Positions 44,657 to 56,683 of a DNA stretch of 64,000 nucleotides are shown here, one piece after another. The position numbers and the translations under genes were made by a program. Positions within the stretch are counted from its first letter, which is position 1, and each line of letters opens with the position of its first letter. Under the pieces are notes generated by a model that searched no databases, was not told where the DNA came from, and saw only the letters and a list, made by a program, of their open reading frames with translations. The DNA comes from Micractinium sp. NFX-FRZ (taxonomy: Eukaryota; Chlorophyta; Trebouxiophyceae; Chlorellales; Chlorellaceae). The stretch covers positions 1 to 64,000 of the forward strand of contig JAPTJF010000010.1 in assembly GCA_029339195.1 (NCBI GenBank), given 5' to 3'.

Positions 44657-46335
44657 TATGCAGATGAGAATTTTGACGCCGCCGCCGCCAACGCCGCCGC
44701 TGCAGAGCCAGAGGCGCAGCAGCGGCGGCTGCAGGTGGGCTTGCAAACACGCTCTTCCGCTGACACATGCTTTGTCTTCATTCATGCGCATTTGCCATTG
44801 GCCAGTCCTCAGAAAATTGCCTCTCATCTGGACCCCTGCCACACCCGCCCGCCCTGTGTGCTTGCAGGTGCTGGAGGCGGCTGTACAGCGCCTTCTCCCA
44901 GCTGCTCAGCTGCTGTTCAGTGTGGTACGGGATGAAGCCGACGCTGCCCAGCAGGAGTTCGATGCAGCGGCGGAGGCGGGCAATTGGGGGGATGTGTACG
45001 CAGCAGCAGACACCGCCTGGCAGATGCAGTATCTGGCCAGGCGCGTCAGCCAGGCGCTTGTTGAGCTGCACAAGGTTGGGGACAGGGCAAAGCAGCTGGC
45101 AGCAGCAGGCGGCGGCCGCGCGATCGAGCAGCGCCTGCGCATGCAGATCTGGCTGCGCGACGTGGAGCCCTGCATTGCCAGGCTGGGCCAGCCTGGCGGC
45201 ATGACCATGGAACATGCGGAGCAGCTGGTGGTCTTGCAGGAGCAGTGGCGGGCCATCAGCTTTGCTGACGCCGATGTCTATCACGCATGCCAAGCAGCCA
45301 TTCAGCTGGTCGTGGCGGTGTCGCCCGCAGCACGTGCACCAGGCATTGGCAGCGGCAGCGGCAGCGGCAGCGCAGCGGGGCTTGGGGAGTGCGCCAGGGG
45401 CGTCCACACCACCCCACTAGAGGCATCGCGAGCGCTGGTCCATCTGGCCGGCGATGCAGTGAGGGTGTCTGGGCAGCCGCTGGAGGCGCCGCAGCGCCAG
45501 GCCATCTCCAAGCATGAAGCCTTGCTCAGGCAGCTGGATGAGGGGCACAGCCATGCTGGCGTGGCATGCTGGTACCTGACCTCCTACTGGCAGCAGGATT
45601 CTGCCGTCCTGCTCAGCTTGCTCACACGGGTGGGCACAGCCGCATTCTAGTGTGTACAGTCGGCAGCTCCTGCCGTAGCCAGCTGCCGCGCTTGCCAAAC
45701 GACAAGCCCTGCTGGTACTTTCTGTTGGGTCATGCACCTGCTGCTGCACCGGCTGTGGCACCTTGCTCTGTGCCCCAATTTGTAACGCCTGCCATGGTGG
45801 ATGGATGGACTGAGATTGCGTGCATCCTCTCGGTGTGCCGTTCCCCCTGCAGGTCATCGACACTCAGCAGGGGTGCCTGCGCCAGGGCTTGGCACTGCTG
45901 TGGCAGAAGGGGCTGTGCGCCCCTGAGCTCCTGCCTGCCAGCACACAGCGCCTGGTGACGGAGGTGATGGCGGCAGTCGCCTCCCTGCAGCAGGCAGTGG
46001 AGCAGGGCGTGCTGCCCAGCTGGCAGCCGCCCGCCACCACAGGTGTGCTGTGGGTGTCGGGTGTGGGGTGCACCAGGTGTGAGGCTGATGTTACCACCTA
46101 GTAGGCGTCAAGTGAGTGCCCCATGCATGTGTGAACGCCCAACGGCGCCGCGAGTGCAGGGACCCCTGCCATAGAGTTGAAGAGAAGCTGTGTTTACCTG
46201 TGCCGCCCGCGCCGCCCCTCGCTGTCCGCAGGCTGGAGTGACACGGGCCGGGAGCTGCAGCAGGCGGTGCTCAGCTTGGCGCACAACTTCGCCCAGCCCT
46301 TCCGCTGGGGGGAAGCGATGCAGGTGGAGTCTTGA
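44657..46335 (+). CDS. N-module family protein without the C-module
   Basis: Paralogue of the genes at 19343 and 39339. The first supported exon (about 44657-44734) reads DENFDAAAANAAAAEPEAQQ; its 5' end follows an AG, so earlier exons exist. Exon 44868-45629 gives LEAAVQRLLPAAQLLFSVVR, DAAAEAGNWGDVYAAADTAW, MQIWLRDVEPCIARLGQPGG and ASRALVHLAGDAVRVSGQPL. Exon 45853-46042 gives GLALLWQKGLCAPELLPAST and SLQQAVEQGVLPSWQPP. The last exon, from 46232, gives ELQQAVLSLAHNFAQPFRWG and stops at 46335. The stop follows AMQ, next to a possible donor, so it could also continue. Compared with the two-module paralogue it retains the segment missing there but lacks the Ala-rich and C-module parts. No function is assigned. 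Confidence 0.62.
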
Positions 46336-46953
46336 ATTGCTGCAGCGGCAGGGGCTGCAGCAGGAGGGCCGACAGCGGCAGGGCAGCAGAGCAGAGGCAC
46401 GTGGGGTGGGGCGGAGCAGGGGGCAGGCGGCAGTGCTGACACCACCGGGCAACCGTGAACTCCACCTGTCTGTAACCAGCAACAGATTGAGCGCCCTCAG
46501 CATCTAGGAAGGCAGCAGGGACAGCTTGTAACTACGGCTAAAACCAGCCCCTTCAGCCTCCGGGCTGTGGCTGCTGGTTGAACCTGCCTGCCCGGTCATG
46601 ACAGCACCACTCGCCGGCAGTTCCTCTGTCAGTCCATGCACCGACTCCCTGCCGCATTTGATGCATCTGCTGTCTCGAAGAAACAACCTCGCTGTTTTGA
46701 GTGTGCTCACTGTGTTGCAAATCGCATCTATGCTCAGGCATAAGGCCTTGCCACATGTGACTTGTCACCGTGCATCATTGGGCAGCTACGTGGCAGCTGG
46801 CTGCATCATCTTCGCAAAAGATGTTCGCGTGTCTTCCATCTGTGACGCTTTGGTTGTGAATTCCCCATTCAACCGCATTAAGAAGAGCCTTCATCCCTGT
46901 CAGCGATAGACGATCCAAGAAGCTTCTGCTCTAGCCCCAGCACACTCCCAGGC
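46336..46953. other. Intergenic: family gene 3' UTR and LEA-like promoter side
   Basis: No supported exon. A TGTAA at 46527 ends the upstream unit; the right half, less GC-rich than its surroundings, should carry the LEA-like promoter. Confidence 0.5.
46527..46531 (+). terminator. TGTAA polyadenylation signal for the gene ending at 46335
   Basis: About 190 nt after the stop. Confidence 0.5.
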
Positions 46954-49900
46954 ATGGCCTCCAACCGAGAGCTTGCCCAGCGGGGCACTCAGCTGGCCGA
47001 GGCAGCTCGTGAGGCACGCAAGGAGGCAGCCGGCGAGCTGGCCGGCACTGGTGCGGCCACGGGCGGGTTTGGCGGCGAGCGCCTGGCCCAGGAGACAACG
47101 GGTGAGGGGCTGAGAGGGCGATAAGATAGTCGCTCGAGGCGAGCTTGCAGTAGTGGGTGTCCAAGGTGCAGCCGCGCGCCTCCGCCCGCCGCTTGCCAGC
47201 ATCCCCGCCCTCTCACCCCCCTGCCGCATGGAGTACTTGCCTAGCAGCTCAGCTCACACAGTGTGTTTACCCGCACCTCCCCTCTTCTTCAGGCCCTTAT
47301 GGAGCCTATGTCAAGGGAGGCAGCGAGGCGGGGATGATGGGCGCACAGCGCGCGGGGCTGGCTCCCGGAGCCAAGCCCGACTTGCCTGGTCGCATGGTCC
47401 AGGTGCGGCGGGGGCTTCGGGATCAGGGCGGGGGTGGGGAGGGAGGCGGCGGGCGGGGGATAGTGGTAAGCCAAGGAGCTGGCCTGGATGAATGGGGGGG
47501 GTTGCACTCCGGACACACTGGCCTGGCGCTACTGTCAGCACAACAACTTTGCCTGCCCGAGGCTTCCCGCCCGCCCAGTGCCCGCTCGCCTCCCCATGCA
47601 CGCGCCGCTGTCCGCTCACCTTCCTCCCCCCCACTCCGTCCACCCCTCCCCTGCTTGATGCTCTGCAGGAGACGGTGGGCCCGGAGGGTGGCTACGCAGT
47701 GCCCCCCAGCTACCACCCCGGCACCCCCGGTCGCGAGCGGCTGGCGGGCGCCCCAGGCCTGGCCTCTCCCGTGGGCGTCGTGCCGCCCAGGTGGGTGGGT
47801 TTGCCCACCCATGGCTTGTGTGGAGCGTGGCTGAGCTCTGGTGATTCAGCAGTGGTGGTGTCATGATGAAAAGCTGCTGCTGTTTCCTGCCCGTGCGAAG
47901 TGGTGAGGCAGCCCGAGGCCTTGCAGCCTGTGGAGTCCCACAGCAGCACGGGGGGAATACACCGAGTTGCCTTGACAGGCTTGAAGCGCTGCGCTGCAGA
48001 TCTGCGAGCCCGTCCAACCTTATATTTGCCTGCACCACACCGCATCCTCATCCTCCCCCTGCAGCCCCAGCCCCGCGACCACCGGCACCGGCATGGCGCA
48101 GGAGGGCGGCGAGGAGGGCGGGCTGCACGCCGCCTACCCTCGGGACATCCACCATGGGGGTGAGGGGCCCGCTGTGCCTGCCGTGCCCGCCGTGCCTGCC
48201 GTGCCTGCCGTGCCTGGCTGTGCTGCTGTGCCTGCTCATTGGGTTTCAGTGCCACCCCAGGGATGCTCACCACAGGGGTGAAGAGTGCATGCGGTGGCTT
48301 GGGTGACATGCCGGCCAGCATGCATCACCCGTTAGCTGCTTGCTGCGCAAAGTTGTGTGCCCCCTCCCCACCTCCGCTGCTCTTGGGGGGCCATCTCCCC
48401 TCCCAACGTGCCAACACCAATATTTCCTCCCCTGGCCTGCCTTGAGAGAACCTGCCCACTGAGAGTCATCCCACCCTCGGCTGCTGCCTTGCTGCCTCTT
48501 TACCTATTTTAATCTCACGCTGTGCCACCCTTGCCCGTCTGCCCCCTGCCCTCCCTTTGCAGAGGAGCTGTTCCCCCAGGCCGAGCGCCAGGCGCGTGAG
48601 TCCCGCCAGCTGGCGGGGGATGAGTACGCCAGCGCCGAGGATTACGACGAGAAGGTGAGCGGAGGGGCAGCGGTGGAATTCCGGTCATAGAAAACATTGT
48701 TCTCCGGCTTCTGGGGTCAATGATGTCTGTGCCAGGTCGGCACCAGTTGGAGGGAGCCAGCAGCAGTTGCCGGCGCCACGGACTGCGCCCGATGGCGCCG
48801 CGTCGGTGCATGCGGGGGCAGGGCCCACCGGGGTGGGGTGGGCAGCAGGGTGAGCTGGCACCTGCTTCTGCCAGGCACGTTCGTAAGGACCGTGCACTCG
48901 CTGCCTCTCACCAGGAGCAGCTGCCAGTGGGGGGCCAACTCAACTGTCGCGTGTCCGAGGGGCTGCCCGTGCTGGAGTGACCGTCACAGGGCTGCCTGTT
49001 GCGCCCTCAAATGTGCAGGTGCACGGGCGCATGCCGGGGCGCACCCTGGCGGCTGGCGCACAGGTCAGGCCGCTGCCTTTCCAGCTCCCGCCTGCCCGCT
49101 CACCACCTGCCTGCCTGCCTGGCTCTCACACTTGTGCATCGTGATCACTGACCAAACTTCAAATCGATGCCATAGCCTGTGTGCGCTACTCCCTCCCCAA
49201 CCTGTCCGCCCCACTCTGCCCGTCCTTTCCTCTCGCTCTCCACCCCCGTGCAGGTCGGAGGCCAGCAGTACGACGAGTCAGGCCTGCCCAGCGGGTACGA
49301 CGTGCCCAGCACCGGCCAGGCAGCACAGCGCACACAGCAGGCGGGTGCTGAGGCTGGCGCACGCGTCGGCGAGGCGACTCAGGGCGCCCAGCAGGCGGCC
49401 GCCGGCACCGCCCAGGCGGCCCAGCAGACGGCGGGCTGGACGGCTGAGCAGGCCCGCCAGGCGGGCGCTGACGTGGCACGCCGCACCGGCGCGGCGGCTC
49501 AGGGTGCCAAGGAGACCGCTGCTGGGGCAGCCGAGAGCGCCAAGCAAGCGGGCGCAGAGGTGGCCGGGCGTGCCAGCGAGGCGGCTCAGGACGCCAAGGA
49601 GACCACCGCCAGCGCCGCTCTGGCTGCCCGTGAGAAGGCGGCTGGGGCGGCCGAGTCTGCCCGCCAGACTGGCGCAGAGGTGGCAGGGCGCGCCAGCGAG
49701 GCGGCGCAGAGTGCCAAGGAGACCGCTGCAGGCGCCGCTCAGGCTGCCAAGGAGACTGCTGCCGGCGCAGCCGAGAGCACCAAGCAGGCGGGTGCTGAGG
49801 TGGCGGGGCGTGCCGGCGAGGCAGCGCAGAGTGCCAAGGAGACCGCCGCCGGCACTGCTCAAGCTGCCCGTGAGAAGGCGGCTGGGGCAGCCGAGAGTGC

Positions 49901-52900
49901 CAAGCAGGCGGGTGCTGAGGTGGCGGGGCGTGCCGGCGAGGCAGCGCAGAGTGCCAAGGAGACCGCCGCCGGCACTGCTCAAGCTGCCCGTGAGAAGGCG
50001 GCTGGGGCAGCCGAGAGCGCCAAGCAGGCGGGCGCTGAGGTGGCAGGGCGTGCCAGCGAGGCAGCGCAGAGTGCCAAGGACACCACAGCCAGCGCCGCTC
50101 AGGCTGCCAAGGAGACTGCTTCCGGGGCAGTCGAGGGTGCCAAGCAGACTGCAGCCAGCACCGCTCAGGCCGCTCAGGAGACGGCGGCTGGGGCGGCCGA
50201 GGGCGCCAAGCAGGCTGCTGCCAGCACGGCTGAGACTGTGCGCGCTGCCGCGCAGCAGGTGGCAGCGGGTGCCGCCAATGTGGTGGCGGCGGCGCAGGAG
50301 AAGGCGGGGCAGGTGGTGCAGGTGAGGGCAGGAGCGGGCTGCCAGCCAGCAACAGGGTGAGGAAAGAAGAGCTGTGTTGTGTTGCACTGTGCCAGTCTCG
50401 GGCAGCTGCCGCGGGCTCCATGTGCTCACCACGAGGTACAATTGCTGGGTCCCCACTGCTCAATAAAAATAAAAAATAAAAACGAACAAAAAGTGCCATC
50501 CCTCCCCACCCTGCCTGCGCTATCTCCCCGTCACCCCGCAGGCAGCCAAGGAGAAGCTGGGCATCGCTCCCGAGGAGGGCGTGGCCGAGGGCGCCGCCCG
50601 CAAGACAGGTGGGGTGGCCGGTTTTGTGCTTGTGGTGCATTCTCTTTGGGGTGCCCTGTTTGGTTCGGCACGGGGTGGGTGCGTCTGGGCAAGGGAGAAC
50701 GGAAAGGGCAAGGCTTGGCTTTTGCACAAGTGTAGCAGCAGCCTATGTGCACCGCATCCGCCTGGGTTTCCCACCGGCCCTCGCCCCGCCTCCCTTTCTT
50801 TTCGTGCGCAGGCGAGGCCACCGAGGCGGCCAAGGAGGCGGCCACCGACACCGCGGCCACCGCCCAGCAGAAGGCCTCCGAGGGCGCCGCCGCCGCCCGC
50901 GACTCCGCCGCCAGCGCTAAGCAGAGGGCAGCAGACGCCACCGAGCGCGCCCGCCAGACCGCTGCCGAGGCGGCTGAGCGTGCCCGCCAGGCAGCCGCCC
51001 AGGGCACGGCCTCCGCCCGCGAGGCCGCCAACAAGGCAGCAGAGCGTGCAAAGCAGGCGGCTGCCGAGGCCGCAGCCAGCGCCCGTGAGGCCGCCGCGCG
51101 CACGGCAGAGGGCGCCAAGCAGGCGGCTGCTCCATATGTGGAGGCAGCGGGGGACACCGCCTCTGCGGCCGCCACCTCAGCAAAGGTTGGTTGCCTTGCA
51201 TGCCCAGCTGGCTGCCTAGCTGCCTAGCTGGCAGTGTTGCTAGTTTTTGTGGTTTGAAATGCCTAGCTGACTGGCAGTAGTTCTAGTGCTAGTGGTTCGT
51301 GACCCTCACGCTGCCTGCAATGCGCACCCCAAAGTGGGCAAGCCAGGCGGCCCGGCAACTTACACCTTGAATGGTGAAGTCACACCTGCCACCCTGCGGC
51401 GGCCTTGCCCACGCCGGCACCGGCCTGCAGGGCGAGGGTGGCGGCGCGCACGAGATGACCGGCATCAGTGAGTGGTCCTGCGCCCCTGGCCCCGCCCTGC
51501 CTGCGCAACCTGCCCTGAGCCTGCTTGAAAGCGTCTGCACAACCCTGGCCCTAGAGTGGTAAGCTAATCAGTGCGCTTGCTGCCCACTTGCGCTCGTTGC
51601 CTCGCTGGCGAACCAAAGCTTACAGTACTCTGGCAACTAGTACCTGCCTGTAGCCCCCCCGTGCTTCCATCTCCCTCTGCTTCACCTGTTTCCTGTTTCT
51701 CCCTCCCGCAGTGGCCGAGGGCTACAAGCAGGCCGCCACCGACGCGGCCACATACATTCGTGACACTGCCGCCAGCGCAGGTGGGACCTGCGGGGGGCCC
51801 CGTCTGGGCTGGGCTCTTGCGGGGGCTTGCTACAGCTGGGACGGTGGATTCTTGGCATGCCGAGTGTGCTTCGCCTGTTGTGTGGATCTCCTTATGAGGG
51901 AAGCCTGCCCTCCAACGTACCCATGGCTGTGCGGTGTACGCTTTTGTTGCCCGCGCCCCCTCCCTGCTGTGACCAAGCATGCCTGCCGCGCTCCACACTG
52001 TTCCCCTGCAGCCGAGACGGCCAAGGCGGCTGCCACCCAGGCTGTGCAGGGCACCAAGGAGGCGGTCACAGGGGTGAGTGGGCCGGGTGGCGGGGGAGTG
52101 CTGGTGGCACGGTTTGTCACGTTCTTGCGGGGGTGAGCGGGCAGGGGCAGGGGGGTGGCAAGGGAATGCTTGGTGGCGCGGTTGGGAGCATGCCTGACGG
52201 CCACTGGTGCTGCAGCTGCTCCTGCACCATCACCCCCCGCCAGCTAATCCAGAACCAACTGCTGCCGCTGCATCTACGAGGCCGAGCGCACCACCCAGGC
52301 ACCAGCGCAACCATCCAGACACCCACCCCCCTTTACTTGCTCTCCGCCTGTCCTCCTCACGCGCACCTCCTGCCCGTTTCCCCCTCCCTCCCGTCTCCCT
52401 CTCTCCCGTCTCCCTCTCTCCCTCTATGCAGCTCCCTGACACCGTCAAGGCCACCTACCAGCAGGGCCAGCAGCTGGCCTCCCAGAAGGACAGCGAGCAG
52501 CTGGTCACCGTGCCGGCCTCCGCGGTGAAGGAGGAGGCTCGGGCCTCCGCCAGGCCGGCGGGCACCGTGGGGGAGAGCATGGGCACTTCTGGGGGCGGCA
52601 CGGGTGGCATGGGCGGCATGGCCGGCATGGGCCTGTTCAGCGGCGGCGGCGGTGGCGCTGGCAAGGAGAGCACCGGCGCCGGTGCCGGAGAGCAGGGCGA
52701 GAAGAGCGCCGGCACTGGCGTCGGGGAGCAGAGCGCCCAGGGGGTGCAGGCCGGCGGCGGTGGCAGCGCCAGCGGGGAGGCCGGCGGCGTGCGCAAGGAG
52801 GCAAGTGGCCCACTGCCTGCTCCCCACTTCTGCTTGCCTTCTTCCTCACACCACTCCCTGGCTGGGCAGTTTGCTTCAAGCTCGTTCACTCTACTTCAGC

Positions 52901-54034
52901 GGTACCCTGCTCTGCCCTGCGGACCTTTCCCCCATCCTTCCTCACCTTGCCCTCACCCCTACCCCTCCCCTTCCCCTCCCTCCCCCAGCAGATGCGCGAC
53001 TTTGCGGTGCAGACTCAGGAGGGCGGCATGGAGCAGGCCGGGCAGACTTATGAGAGCGGTGAGTGGGGGGCGGGGGCGGTCCATGTTCTGTGCGTCAACT
53101 CTGCTGCCAAACCCTGCCTGCTGCCACACCCTGCCTGCTGCCGGGTGCCCCAGCTGTGCCAAACAGACGCTCAGGCTGTGCGGCGGCCCCTCCACTCGCT
53201 GTGTGTTGAAATGTCACTGTTTGCATGCCCCTGCGCCGCCATAACCGGTGTGCCCTGCAGCCTCAAGCGGCGGCTCGTCCGGAGCGTCCCGCCCCTCTGG
53301 CAGCACCGGCATGGAGAGCGGGCAGGTCGGCAAGGAGGTGAGCCCTGGGGGGCATGTAGCGGTGTGTGATGTTGTTGTGCGCTGCTCCTTGGTGTGCGCT
53401 GGCTGCAGGCGGCTGCCGCCTGCTATGCAGCCCCCATGTTTTCCTGCTCTGGGGGCTGCGCGTCAGCTGCTTCACATCTGCCTCTCCCCAACACATCCTC
53501 CTACCCCTCCCCTTCCCCTCCCTCCCCCCGCAGGTGCGCGACTTTGCGGTGCAGGCTCAGGAGGGAGGCATGGAGCAGGGCGGGCAGACCTACGAGAGCG
53601 GTGAGTGGGTCTCCCCTTTACACCTGCGGGCCAGCAAGTGGTGATGCACTGCCGTCCCGCCTGGTTGGCTGGCACACCTGTGCTGGCTGATGGTGCACTG
53701 CCCTTGCTCCTGGTGGGGCTGCAATTGTGCTGCTACACAATAAGCCTTGCCGCACATGCACACCACCCGCATGTTTCTGCGCGTGTGTCCTGCCCTGCAG
53801 CCTCCAGCCCTCCAGCAGCAGCAGCCACGCCGCATTGCAAGGCACACAGCCAGCGCGCACTGCCTGGTTTTTTGTGGCCAGTGCAGAATTTCATCCGCCC
53901 ACTCCGCCCCCCTACCCCCCTTTACAGGCGCCAGCGGCCAGGCCTCCCTGGGCAGCGCCGAGCCCACCATTGAGGCCGAGAGTGTTGAGGAGATGCGGCA
54001 GGCGGAGCAGGCTGCCATGCAGCGCCCCACCTGA
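46954..54034 (+). CDS. Large LEA-like (group 3-type) Ala/Lys/Glu repeat protein
   Basis: ATG at 46954 begins MASNRELAQRGTQLAEAARE; exon 1 ends at 47101 and splices to PYGAYVKGGSEAGMMGAQRA. The middle contains ELFPQAERQARESRQLAGDE and YDESGLPSGYDVPSTGQA. The exon from about 49257 to 50321 encodes strings such as GAAESAKQAGAEVAGRASEA and AQSAKETAAGTAQAAREKAA, a 40-residue period made of 11-mer-like units typical of group 3 LEA proteins. These are soluble proteins, disordered when wet and helical on drying, that protect cells under water or cold stress. A second repeat exon lies at 50812-51186. The tail has a Gly-rich part, two copies of a RDFAVQ-QEGGMEQ-GQTYESG exon, and ends EEMRQAEQAAMQRPT (TGA 54032-54034). 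No signal peptide is evident. Length is roughly 900-1000 residues. Whether it is soluble or organelle-bound cannot be told. Confidence 0.82.
48165..48225. repeat. 9-bp GTGCCTGCC tandem repeat
   Basis: Several head-to-tail near-copies inside an intron of the LEA-like gene. Confidence 0.7.
49560..50100 (+). repeat. 120-bp tandem coding repeats
   Basis: Segments starting near 49561, 49681, 49801, 49921 and 50041 repeat with a 120-bp period. The 49801 and 49921 units are almost identical. Confidence 0.9.
50459..50495. other. A-rich tract within a LEA-like intron
   Basis: A run with AATAAAAATAAAAAATAAAA in otherwise GC-rich DNA, about 45 bp before the acceptor of the next exon. Confidence 0.7.
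52992..53600 (+). repeat. Duplicated LEA-like exon
   Basis: Exon 52992-53058 (MRDFAVQTQEGGMEQAGQTY) and exon 53534-53600 (VRDFAVQAQEGGMEQGGQTY) are near-identical. Both are preceded by the same CCCTCCCCTTCCCCTCCCTC-type tract. Confidence 0.9.
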
Positions 54035-54509
54035 GCCCGCTGTTGGTTGCCAGGCTGGCAGCCAGGCTGGCTGCTGTGCGTGGGATGCGGCCAAACCGCA
54101 GCCACTCGCAGCCCTGGGGAGTATGCAGTGATGCTGCCCAGCCAGGTAGCTGGGTGTGCATGCCAGCTCAGGACAGTAGTTTGAACTTGGCTGCCGCACC
54201 GGCTGCGTAGCGTGGGATGCTGCACGGCAGGTGATGGCTGGGGTTGATCTGTGGGCATGTGGAGGATTTCCTTGGTTAGTTGAATGCTTGCGCCTGTTGC
54301 ATGATGATGTTTGTACAGTAGTGTGTAAGCTGGATGTAACACACTTGGCACACAAGCACACCTGCCACCGCCGCTGGGCATGCTGTGGCGGCGGCAATCT
54401 CGCTGGATGCCTCGCCCAGCGCTGCCAGTCGCGCTCGGGAGCAATTTAACGCACTGCCGACATCTTACCGCTTCTTGTGCACGCGGGGGCGCTCGGAAAG
54501 AGGGCAGCT
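54035..54509. other. Intergenic: LEA-like 3' UTR and DUF1995 promoter side
   Basis: No gene. TGTAA signals occur at 54324 and 54335; the last 150 bp before 54510 should hold the DUF1995 gene promoter. Confidence 0.55.
54324..54328 (+). terminator. TGTAA polyadenylation signal for the LEA-like gene
   Basis: First of two TGTAA motifs 11 bp apart, about 290 nt after the stop. Confidence 0.55.
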
Positions 54510-56521
54510 ATGGCGGCACTGTCGAGCTCCCAGTTTTGTGGCGGCGTATGCCGCGCCGGAACTGCTCGCAGACATCTGTTTGATGCTCACAAAGTCCATC
54601 GCGCACAGCAGCTACAGGCAGCACTGCGCCGGCCAGCCGCTGCAGAGAGGCTCAGGCAGGCCGAGTCTCGCAGCCGCGTCAGCTGCCAAGCTGCCGGCTT
54701 TTCGCAGCCATCTGGCGGCAGCAGCAAAGATGAGGCAGTGCGGCTACCCAACTCGCGAGAGGAAGCGGTGAGTGCGGCGGTGTGGGCGGCGGGGACGACC
54801 GCCTGCGCAACAGCGGCTCGGCTTCATACGCTCACCTGTGCCCGCAGTTGCCTCGCCTTTAGCACTGTACCCTGCACGTTTGCACCCGCAGGTGAGCCAA
54901 GCTGCGGCGGCCATTGCGACACAGGTCACGCCCGGCAGCAAGGGCAGCAAGGGTTTTGCGGGCGCCGGCAGCCAGAAGCTGACGGTGGACGTGCCGGTGG
55001 CCGAGACTGGCAGCGCAGCCATGGTGCAGCTAGCACAGGACATCATTGCAGAGCTTCCTAAGAACCTACGGCAGCAGTTTACAATCGTGGACTGCGCGGG
55101 GGATGGCGCAGCCGGCAGCGGCGGCGGCGGCGGCGCGCGGGTGGTGAGCTTGCAGGCGGTGGTGGCATCTGGAGAAGACTTGGATGGCTGCCTGCTCATT
55201 GCTGGCCCCACCACCGCGCAGGCAAGGTGCAGGGTGCGGGCGGTCTGTGCTGCTGGTGCACGCCCAAGTGCCCCACACCCTCGGTCCGCACGTCGCTAGC
55301 CTCTGCCTGCAGCCCTCCTGCTGTGCTTGAGCGAGTGCTGCTCTCATTACAATCCAAGGGAACTAGTCACTGCCGCATCACACTGCTGCTGCTCCTGCTC
55401 TACATCCCCCTCGGCTTGTCCGCAGCTGGACGCCACGATGCGGCTACTGGCGTATTGGCGGGGTGCGGCAGCGGTGGTGCTCAATGCAGACTGGAGCCCC
55501 GAGTCGGTTCCAATGGAGCAGGTGTGTGCGCCTGCCGGGTGGGTCAAGGTTTTGACACACTGGGTGGGTGGCTTCAGCGGGGGCGGGTGCCTTGGTGTGG
55601 TGTAGTGCCTGTTAAGTGGTCACCTCCAAGGTGGCTGCCTGAGGGTGGACTGGCGCCTGGTGTCTGCAACTGCAGAGCGCCCAAGCCGTGCTGGCACTGC
55701 CTGGGTGTTGCTTTCCGCTCGGCGGAGGGATGCTGCTTTGTGCAGGCATGCCTGCCTGTCCTCGGCAGTGCTCTGCCGGCACATCTTTGGCCGCAGTGGC
55801 CGCATCAACCCCCACACCCCGTCCCTGCTGCCCCCCGTTGCTCTCCCCCCCAGGCCATTTTCATCAAGACATTTGACGCGGTCTACTGCTTCCTGCCCCT
55901 CATGATCAAAGTGCTCTTCATCGGGCAGGTGAGACCCCACTCCCCCTTTTGCTACCGGAATGCTGGCTGGCTGGGCGGGCGGCCGCTGCAGGTTCTTTCC
56001 TGCCTGCCCCGCATGACAGGCCACATCGCTGCTCCTCGGGCGCTGTCCAAGAGGTTGCATTTTCGCGGGCAGGGGAGGCGAGGGCAGGGGGCAGAGGGCA
56101 GCACCCAGAGGGCAGAGAGGGCAGGCAGGCAGCCCGCAGGCTGGGCCAGCACGGGCATGCCACCCAGCCAGCCCAGCTCCGCTGCCTCCCGCCCTTGTGA
56201 CGCGCCCTCAGCGGTCCCTTCCCGCTCCAAGCTGCCTCCTCTCTGCACACCCCAACACCCACCTGCCCGCATTCGCTCCCCCACTGTCCACAGGAGGGCG
56301 CTGTGTTCAAGAACGTGACCGGCGGCAGTCCCGGCACCACCCCCTGGCGGGTGTACGGAAAGGAGGGGTCGCGACTGGCGCCCATCGGCCGCATGCAGCA
56401 CCGCCCCACCAACACTGATCTCGAGGCCATTTTCTACAATGCATATGCCGCCAACAACCCGCTGAACAGGGGGATCAAGACGCTGCGGGGGCTGGTGGGC
56501 GGCAAGGATGGCAAGAAGTGA
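54510..56521 (+). CDS. DUF1995 family protein, probably chloroplast (LPA3-like)
   Basis: ATG at 54510 gives MAALSSSQFCGGVCRAGTAR followed by an Arg/Ala/Gln-rich region that suits a chloroplast transit peptide. Exons then give QKLTVDVPVAETGSAAMVQL, AQDIIAELPKNLRQQFTIVD, LDATMRLLAYWRGAAAVVLN, FIKTFDAVYCFLPLMIKVLF and the strongly conserved end GAVFKNVTGGSPGTTPWRVY, GRMQHRPTNTDLEAIFYNAY and NPLNRGIKTLRGLVGG (TGA 56519-56521). This block pattern is that of DUF1995 plastid proteins, which include Arabidopsis LPA3, a photosystem II assembly factor. Family membership is clear from the C-terminus; the LPA3-type role is inference. The gene converges with the TGD1-like gene. Confidence 0.85.
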
Positions 56522-56565
56522 CCCCATTGACCCGTGATCTTCTGCCCAGTCCTCGCCTGTACATT

Positions 56566-56570
56566 TGTAA
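56566..56570 (+). terminator. TGTAA polyadenylation signal for the DUF1995 gene
   Basis: 45 nt after the stop. Confidence 0.65.
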
Positions 56571-56683
56571 CACCCAACCTTGGAACACACAACAACCAGG
56601 TTGAACAGCCGGGGGCGGTTGCTCGCTGAGGTCGGGCCAGTGTGTGTTTTTGAGGGGTCTCCTCTCTCTCTCATCTTGTGCAG

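Noticed and set aside
49560..50100. Regularly spaced repeats that could suggest a CRISPR array
   Set aside because: The whole 120-bp unit is conserved and coding in one frame, with no unique spacers, and the setting is a eukaryotic nuclear gene.
49186..50727. Very long open frames antisense to, and out of frame with, the LEA-like repeat exon
   Set aside because: They exist because the 120-bp repeats and GC-rich codons leave no stops in other frames. Their translations are Pro/Arg/Leu-rich with no domain, while the Ala/Lys/Glu frame has clear splice boundaries and LEA periodicity.
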